A DNA stretch of 64,000 nt from Elusimicrobiota bacterium (lineage in GTDB: Bacteria > Elusimicrobiota > Elusimicrobia > UBA1565), in contig JBAZVI010000004.1 of assembly GCA_041660925.1 (NCBI GenBank), positions 62,001 through 126,000 of the forward strand, in the 5' to 3' direction. The notes under the pieces were generated by a model. The model was not told where the DNA came from, did not search any database, and saw nothing but the letters and a program-made list of their open reading frames with translations. This document shows, piece by piece, positions 37,401 through 46,400 of this stretch (position 1 is its first letter; each line of letters begins with the position of its first letter). The translations under genes were made by a program, and so were the position numbers.

Positions 37401-40400
37401 ATCCCCGACCGTCCGAGAATCGTCGACCACGTCGAAGCCGATGAGCGTCGAGGTGCTCGCGTAGTTCGTCTCGCCGTAGACTCCGCCGGCGCCCAGAATC
37501 AGCTGTGTGCGCGGGGCGAGCACGTCCAGTTCAGGCGTTGCGACGACGGCGTTGATCGTGAAGCCCCCCGCCAGCGTCCCCGAGCGGCCGTCAGGATTGG
37601 CGACGATGACGTCCCAAACGCCAGCCGACTGATTTGTGAGTTCCAGCATGCCGAAGATTCGTGTTGTGCCCTCCGATGTGGTTCCAGAAGCGAGGAGTCG
37701 CGTATAGTCGGGGGGGATGAACTCATCGACGTTCGTCATGGCGCCGTATTCGTTCAGTCCACCAACGACCATGATCTTCCCATCCGACTGTCTGACGCTT
37801 GTGAGCCATGAGCGACCTGCACTGAGCGCCCCGGCGTCAATCCATGTCCCTGTCAACGGGTCGAAGATTTCAGCGAGTGTCGGATAGTTCGGCATCGGCA
37901 TGCTGCGGTGGTCCTGCCCGCCGACGACGAGGACTTTCCCGCTCGGCAGGACCGTCATGACATGGTCCCCGCGCCCTGCATACATGGGGGCGGCAGCAAC
38001 CCAGGCCCCTGTCGCAGGGTCGTAGAGCTCAGTCTGATCCGCTTCCGTCCCGTTCCCACCAGTGACAAGGACTTTGCCGTTCGTGAGGAGCGCCCCTCGA
38101 TGTACCTTGCGAGGAATCGTCATCGAGCCCGTCTGGCTCCAGGTTCCGTTCGTGGAGTCCAGGATGAAAGCATCCGCGCTCTTCTGATAGCCGGCGTCCA
38201 TGCCCCCGGTGATGAGAAGTCTCTTCCCGTCAGCAAGCAGCGTAGCCGCAAAGGACATACGGGGCGACGGCATGTTAGCCATCTCCGTCCATCCACCGGC
38301 CTGCGTATCGTAGCTCTCGACGCCTGACAGAGGGATACCGTTACTGTCCGCGCCTCCGACGACAACGAGACGTCCATCGGCAAGGAGAACCGCCTCATGT
38401 CCGCTCCTTGCGGTGTGCATCGTCGCGACGGGAGACCAGGTCCTCGCGATAGGGTCGAACATCTCGACAGACGAGAGCGCGGATGGCGGGGACGATCCTC
38501 CGACGACCAGGACTTTCCCGTTCCTCAGCAGGGTCGCGGTATGGAACAGTCTCGTCGTGGACATGGAAGGGACGGGGGCCCATTCCTTAGCGACCGGATC
38601 ATAGAGCTCTGCGGTGTCCGTCGTCACTCCCGCAGTAGTCATGCCGCCGCAGACGAATATCTTCCCGTCAGGCAGACGGACAGAAGCATGATACGCTCTC
38701 GCCGTCGGAATGCTTGTGCCCGTCATCCAGGACGGCAGCGAAGACGGATCTCCCTTCGAGATGGAGAGCGTCGCGCCGGGCTGGAAGTTCTCCCCGTCTA
38801 CGACTACGCTCACAGCGTCGTTGTTTCTTCCCGAATTCGGCGTGATGGACGCGACCATGGGGTCGACGGAGGCGGCGCAGGGCGTCACGACGACCGTCGT
38901 GCTGTGCGCGACTTCCGCGTTGCCGAGCCGGTCCACGCTGAAGTACGCGAGCGTATGCGTGCCCGCGGCGAGCGTGAAGGAGGATGTGTAAGCGAGGAAC
39001 TCCGCGCCGTCCACCGTATACGAGGTGTACGCCACGCCCACGCCGGCGAGATCCCCGACCGTCCGGGAATCGTCGACCACGTCGAAGCCGATGAGCGTCG
39101 AGGTGCTCGCGTAGTTCGTCTCGCCGTAGACTCCGCCGGCGCCCAGAATCAGCTGTGTGCGCGGGGCGAGCACGTCCAGTTCGGGCGCGGCGTTGACAGC
39201 GTTGATCGTGAAGCCCTGCGCCAGCTTACCCGAGCGGCCGTCGAGGTTCGTGACGACGACGTCCCAGGCGCCGAGGGGCTTGCCCGTCAGGTCGAGCGTC
39301 CCGCTCAACTGCGTCGGGCCGGCCACGTTCACGACGGTCGCCGGTATCGACAGACTCGGCGCTCCGTAGAAGACAGTCTCGTTCACAAAGCCGCTCACCC
39401 CATATCCGGCGCCGGTGAGCATCACCCGCCCATCGAGCAGCCGAACGGCGGAATGTCCGATTCCCCCGTTGCCAAAGCTCCCGGCGTCCGTCCAGCTCGC
39501 AGTCTTGGGATCATAAATCTCGGAGATGTTCGTGGGGGTGACATTCCCCTCCGTGCCCCACGCGACGAGCACCCGCCCGTCCGGCAGCACGGCCGCGCTG
39601 TGCCGGGCCCGATATCGGGACATCCCCGCCGTCGCCGTCCAGAGCCCGGTAACCGGGTCATAGATCTCGGCGCCGCCGGCGTAGGTCCCATAGTCGCCGC
39701 CCGCGACGAGCACCTTCCCGTCGCCCAAGAGCACTGCGGCATGGTCGATGCGCGAGCTGACCATCGCCGACGTGGGCGTCCATGTCCCCGCTGACAAGTC
39801 CAAAAGGAGTCCTCCGCCGAGACTGCCGCCCACGACCAGGATCTTCCCGTTCCCGAGCAGGGTCGCCGTATGTCCGGTGCGCGCCTCGGGCATGGACGGG
39901 GCCGCCGACCAGGTCCCGGCCGCCGGGTCGTAGAGCTCCGCTCCACTGTTGCCGCCGCCGACGACGAGGATTTTCCCGTCGGCGAGCGGGGTGGTGGTAT
40001 GATACGCCCGAGGAGAGGTCATGGTCCCGGTCGGGGTCCAAGTCCCGGCGGCCGGGTCGAAGATCTCCGCGGAGGCCTGGTAGACGGGCATCGGCATGCC
40101 AGGCATCATCATGCCGGGGTTGTCGCCGCCGGCGACGAGCACCTTCCCGTCCGACAACAGGGTCGCCGTATGATTCGCGCGCGGGGTGTTCATCGCGCCG
40201 GTCGTCGCCCATGTCCCGCTCGCCGGGTCGTAGAGCTCGGCGTCCGGCATCGCGCGCTGATCCGTCCTCCTTCCGCCGCAAAGGAGGATGCGCCCGTCAT
40301 TCAAGCGGACGGAAGCATGATGATAGCGAGCCGTCGAAGGAGGAGTCTCCGTCGTCCACGTCGCGGTTGAGGACCCATCGCCGCGGACCAGCGCGAGGAT

Positions 40401-43400
40401 GCTGTCGCTCTCGAACCCGGTCCCGTGCACACTCACGCTGATTGGGCCTGTATCGTACCCCGAATTCGGCTGTATGGATGCCACGGTAACGGTGGTGAGA
40501 TACGCCTGCGCGATGTTGCTCAACTCGGACCATAGCCCGGACTCGCTACGACTGCGCAAGGCGGCGTAGAGCCGCGTCGCCACCGCGACGTCCACGTCCG
40601 CGGTCTGGGTCATTCCTGCCGTTCCCGGCACGGCGCTGATCGACGTGCCGGAGGCGAAGTTCGCGGCGTTGAGCGTATAAGTGGCCCAGCGGAGCTCATA
40701 GGCGACCGCGCCGGAGGGCACTGTCCAAGAGAGTGTCGCCAGGGGCGGGTTGACGACGGATACCGCGAGGTCCGTGACCACGGCCGGCGGAGCGGCATGC
40801 TGGATGGCGAAGCCCTGCGCCAGCGCGCCGGAACGGCCGTCGGTGTTCGTGACGATGACGTCCCAGGCGCCGAGGGGCTTGCCCGTCAGGTCGAGCGTCC
40901 CGCTCAACTGCGTCGGGCCGGCGACGCTCACGGCGGTCGCCGGGATCGACAGGCGTGGAGCCCCATAGAGGACGGCTTCGGTCGCGAATCCGTTCACCCC
41001 GTATCCGCCGGTGAGCATCACCCTGCCGTCCGACAATCGGACGGTGGAATGCCCGCTCCCGCCGTTGCCGTAGCTCCCGGCATCCGACCAGCTTGCGGCC
41101 GCCGGGTCGTAGATCTCTGCGCTGTTGGTGGGGCTCCCCATCGTGTCCGTGCCCCATGCGACGAGAACCCGTCCATCCGGCAACGCGGCCGCGCTGTGGC
41201 GAGCCCGGTACCTGGACATCCCAGCCGTCGCCGACCAAAGCCCGGTGCCCGGGTCGTAGATCTCGGCGCCGCCGGCGTAGGTCCCATAGTCGCCGCCCGC
41301 GACGAGAACCTTCCCGTCGCCCAAGAGAACCGCGACATGGTCGATGCGCGGGTTGGCCATCGCCGCCGTGGGCGTCCACGTCCCCGCCGACAAGTCCAGG
41401 ATGAGCGCGCCGACGGGGCCGCTGTTCCCCCAGCCGCCGGCGATCAGGATCTTCCCGTCGCCGAGCAGCGTCGCCGTGTGCCCGGAATGCGGCTCTTCCA
41501 TGGACGGCGCGGGCGACCAGACGCCGCTCGCCGGGTCGTAGAGCTCCGCACCGTTGCTGTAGCCGCCGACGACCAGCACTTTATCGTCGCCCAGTGTCGT
41601 AGCGCTGTGATAAGCGCGGCTATTGGCCATGGCCCCGGTCGGGGTCCAGGTCCCTGCGACCGGATCATAGAGTTCGGCAGACGCCTGAAAGACGGGCATC
41701 GGCATCCCGGGCATCATCATGGAGGGGTTGTCGCCGCCGGCGACGAGCACCTTCCCGTCCGGGAGGAGGGTCGCCGTATGGCGGGAGCGAGGCGTGCTCA
41801 TCGCACCGGTCGTCGCCCAAGTCCCACTGGCCGGGTCGTATATCTCGGTATCCGCGATGGCTTGTTGATCCGACCGGATGCCGCCGCAAACGAGGATGCG
41901 GCCGTCCTTCAAACGAACGGAAGAGTGGTAGTAGCGCGTCGTCACGGGCGACGCCGCCGTCGTCCACGTTGCGGTGGAGGACGCGTCGCCGCGAGCGAGT
42001 TCGAGCGCCGCCCCGTTCTGGAAGTCCGACCCGTTCACCGTTACGTTAACGGAACCGTTGTCGTAGCCAGAGTTCGGCAGTATAGAGGCGACGGTCGGCG
42101 ACACCGGCGGAGCTGCCGCGGGCGTCACGACGACCGTCGTGCTGTGCGCGACTTCCGCGTTGCCGAGCAGGTCCACGCTGAAGAAGCTCAATGTGTGCGT
42201 CCCTTCCGCGATCGTGAAAGAAGAGGCGAAGCCGACGTAGTCTCCCGCGTCCACCGTATACGAGGTATAGGCCACGCCCACCCCGGCGAGATCGCCCACC
42301 GTCCGGGAGTCGTCGACCACCTCGAAACCGATGAGCGTCGAGGTGCTCGCGTAGTTCGTCTCGCCGTAGACGCCGCCGGCGCCCAGGTACAGATTCGTGC
42401 GCGGGGCGAGCACGTCAAGTTCGGGAGAGGCGTTTACCGGCGTCCCGAGCAGACCGTAAATGGACGTCAAGCTGGAGATCGGGGCCGTGACGGTATGCGC
42501 GGCCTCGTCCTGATTCTGCCCCGCGACGAGTTCCATCTGTCCCGCAACGGAATCGTAATGGTAGATGGCGATGTCCGCCGGGGTCAGGCCGAGCGCGATG
42601 AGCGCTTCGGGCGAGTAGCGGAAAGTGAGGACGGCCGGTGGCGTGAAGGTCGTGTTCTCGGGCCCGAGTTCGTAGATGGAACTCACCGCAACGAGGCCCT
42701 GAGCATTCGCCGTGGCCAAAACCACGGCACCCGTTCCCTCCGCGACCGAGAGCAGGACGGAAGTGACCGGCTGATTGCCCGAGAAGGCCAATTCTGGCGC
42801 GCCGTTCACCGTCACGGTGCTGCGCGCGAGGCCGACGACGTTGCCGTACTCGGACCAGAGCCCCGAGTTCCCGTGCGCGCGCACCGCCGCATAGAAGCCG
42901 GGTTCGGTCAGATTCTCGACCGTGTAAGAAGTGCCGGTCGGCGCGGCCAAGGAGGCGTCCGCGAAGTTCACGGCGTTCAGCGCGTAGCTCGCGTAGCGCA
43001 GCTCGTGGCCGTCCACATCCGCCGGCGCGCTCCAGGCGAGCGTCACAGAGGACGGATAGATCGCCGAGATAGCGAGGTCGGTCACGGCGGCCGGCGGGGC
43101 GGCGTGCTGGACGGTGAAGCCCTGCGCGAGCTTGCCCGAGCGGGCGTCGGCATTCGTGACGACGACGTCCCAGGCTCCGGCCGGCTTTCCGGTCAGGTCG
43201 AGCGTCCCAGCCATCTGCGTTGGCCCGGCCGCGCTGAGATTCACGGCCTCGATCGTCTGCGTCGCCGGCGTATAGAGGTCGCTTCCCGCATCGACCCATG
43301 CGGCGCTGAATCCGCCAGCAAGCAGCACTCGTCCGTCGGAGAGAAGCGTCGCGGCATGCAGGGCGCGACTGAACGTACCCGCCAGCGCCCATGTGTCGCT

Positions 43401-46400
43401 CACAGGGTCGTAAATCTCCGCGTCGGACAGGAGTCCGATGTTCGCCGGTCCGGAATAGCCGCCCGCGACCAGCACCTTCCCATCCGGGAGAGTCGTCGCG
43501 CTGTGCCCGTACGTGCGCACAAGGTCCATGGAGCGTGCCGGCATCCAAAGGTTGCTCGCCGGATCGTATATCTCGACGGCGTTCGAGTTGGGCCCGCCGG
43601 AAATCAGGACGCGGCCGTCCGTCAATGCCGCGATTCCGTACACGGAGTTGTGCGCCTGCGCCATCGATCCGGTCGGCGTCCAGGTCTGACTCACAGGGTC
43701 GAAGACTTCCGGCGCGCCTTCCCCGCCGATGACAAGGATCTTACCGCCCGTGAGTCGGGCAGCGGTCGCGTTCGGATGCGCCGAATGCATGTCGGACGAT
43801 GACGTCCAACTCCCCCCTACCGGGTCGTATGTTTCCGTGGTCTGGAGATTCCCGCCCCAATTCCACCCGCCGGCGATGAGCACTTTGCCGTCCGGAAGAA
43901 GCGCAATCGCAGGATGGCTTCTGACGGTGCTCATGCTCGATGCCGCGGACCAGAGCCCGGTCGCGGGATCATAGATCTCGGCACTGGCGAGGTCCATCCC
44001 TCCGACAACGAGTACGCGGCCGTCGTCGAGAAGGATCGATGCGCTATTGGTACGCGCCGTATTCATCGCCCCGGTCGCCGTCCAGGTCCCGCGCGCCTGG
44101 TCATAGAGCTCGCTCGTCGTCCCGCCGTTCTGCCCGCCGGCGAAGAGTACGCGGCCATCCGCAAGTCGGATCGCGATCGGATTCGCCCCGTGCGCGATGC
44201 CTGATATTCCCGCCGAGTTCCAGGTTCCGCTCGAACCCTCTCCGGCGCGCGTCAGCATAAGCCGCGAGTCGCTCTCGAACCCTGTCCCGTGCACACTCAC
44301 GCTGATCGGGCCTGTATCGTACCCCGAATTCGGCTGTATGGATGCCACGGTAACGGTGGTGAGATACGCCTGCGCGATGTTGCTCAACTCGGACCATAGC
44401 CCGGACTCGCTACGACTGCGCAAGGCGGCGTAGAGCCGCGTCGCCACCGCGACGTCCACGTCCGCGGTCTGTGTCGTCCCGGCCGTCCCTGGCACGACGC
44501 TGATCGGCGTGCCGGAGGCCAAGTTCCCTGCATTGAGCGCGTAGGTGGCCCAGCGGAGTTCATAGGCAACCGCGCCCTCGGGCACGGTCCACGAAAGGGT
44601 CGCCAAGGGCATGTTGACGGCGGATATCGCGAGGTCCGTGACCACGGCCGGCGGGGCGGCATGCTGAACAGTGAAGCCCTGCGCGAGCTTGCCAGAGCGA
44701 CCATCAGGGTTGGTGACGACGACATCCCAAGCACCGATAGGCTGGTTTGTGAGATCCAGTTGTCCGGACATCCGATTATAATCGAGCACGTTCACGGCAC
44801 CGGCGTTCACGTTCACACTCGCTGGTGCATACAGGGCGCTGACCGTGCTGTATCCGCCGTATCCGGCACCTCCAGCGAGCAGGACGCGACCATCTGAGAG
44901 CGTGATGGCACTATGCCTCACCCTGAAAGAATCCAACACTCCGATCGAAGACCATGTCCCTGCCGCTGGGTCATATAATTCAGCAGTACTGTCTGAACCG
45001 GCTTCGAGTCCCCCGCTGACTAGGACCTTCCCACTGGTGAGTGCGACCGCTGCATGGCTGGTGCGAGAGCCAGCGAGCGAATTCGTCGCAGTCCACAGGT
45101 TTGTCGCGGGGTCGAAGATTTCACAAAGACCTTGATAGACCCCATAGTCTCCTCCAGCAACGAGGACTTTCCCATTAGATAAGAGAGTTGCTGTATGCAT
45201 CGCGCGCGGACTCTGCATCGTCCCCGTAGGAGCCCACTGATCATTCGTCGGGCTATAGACGATTGCTCCCCCAGCATCTCCTCCCTGCATCCATCCGCCA
45301 ACGACAAGAATCCTTCCATCCAAGAGATGATTGATTGTGTGATGAGAGCGAAGAGAAGGCATTGGAGCGACCGAGGACCAGGAATCTGTAACTGGAGTAT
45401 AAACCTCACTCCCCCTATAAAAAACATCCGCCCCGTTCGACGCAACTCCTCCAGTCACGAGGACTCGGCCATCAGACATAAGGATTGCGGCATGAAGCGA
45501 ACGACTCTCAGCCATCGCTGGTGCAGGGGCCCACAAGCCAGTAGCGGGACTATAGATTTCAGCGGAAGCGAGATAACTTGATGTAAAATTCTGAATATTA
45601 TTGCCGCCAGTTGCTAAAACATTCCCATTAGGAAGGACCGTGAGTGCGAATGATGCGCGCGGAATGCTCATCGCCCCGGTAATAGTCCATGAACCCGTCA
45701 GCAAATTATAAAGCTCACAGCTGGAGATCGAAGCACCGTCAGGACCAGTTCCTCCACACACAAGCACTTGCCCATTCGGGAGCTTGACGACCGAATGAAG
45801 ATCCCGCGGCGTATGCAACCCCGCGGTCGTGCTCCAACTGCCGGAACCTGAAGGGTCCCCTCGCCTGATGGCGAGCGTCGCACCCGGCTGAAAGTCCGAC
45901 CCGTTCACCGTCACGTTCACGGAGCCGTTGTCGTAGCCCGTGTTCGGCGTTATAGACGCGACCGTGGGGTCGACGGGGGTGGCGTAGGGCTCGGTGACGG
46001 TGAGCGAGGAGACCTTCATCGTCTCCGCATTGCCGAGCAGGTCCACGCTCATGTAGCGGAGCGCGTAGGCGCCGGCGGAAAGGGTGAAGGAGGAGGTGTA
46101 GACCGGGTTCTGGCAGCTCCCGGCGGGCATGGTGCTGTAGACGACCGGCTCCCCGTCGCCGAACCCGCACTCTTCGGGGGTATGGTTGACGAGGAAGTAG
46201 GTGCGCTCGACCCCGGAGACCGCGTCGGACGCGTCCAGGAACACCGGCGAGGTCGACGAGAACACCCGCCGCCCCTCCGGGTCGACCCCGTAGCCCCCCA
46301 GCACGCTCAGCGTCGTGACCGGCGCGCTGCCGTCCGCGTAGACCGTATGCACGGCCTGCGCCGAGTTCGTGATGCCGTCCTCGGCCGAGAGGGCAAGGGC

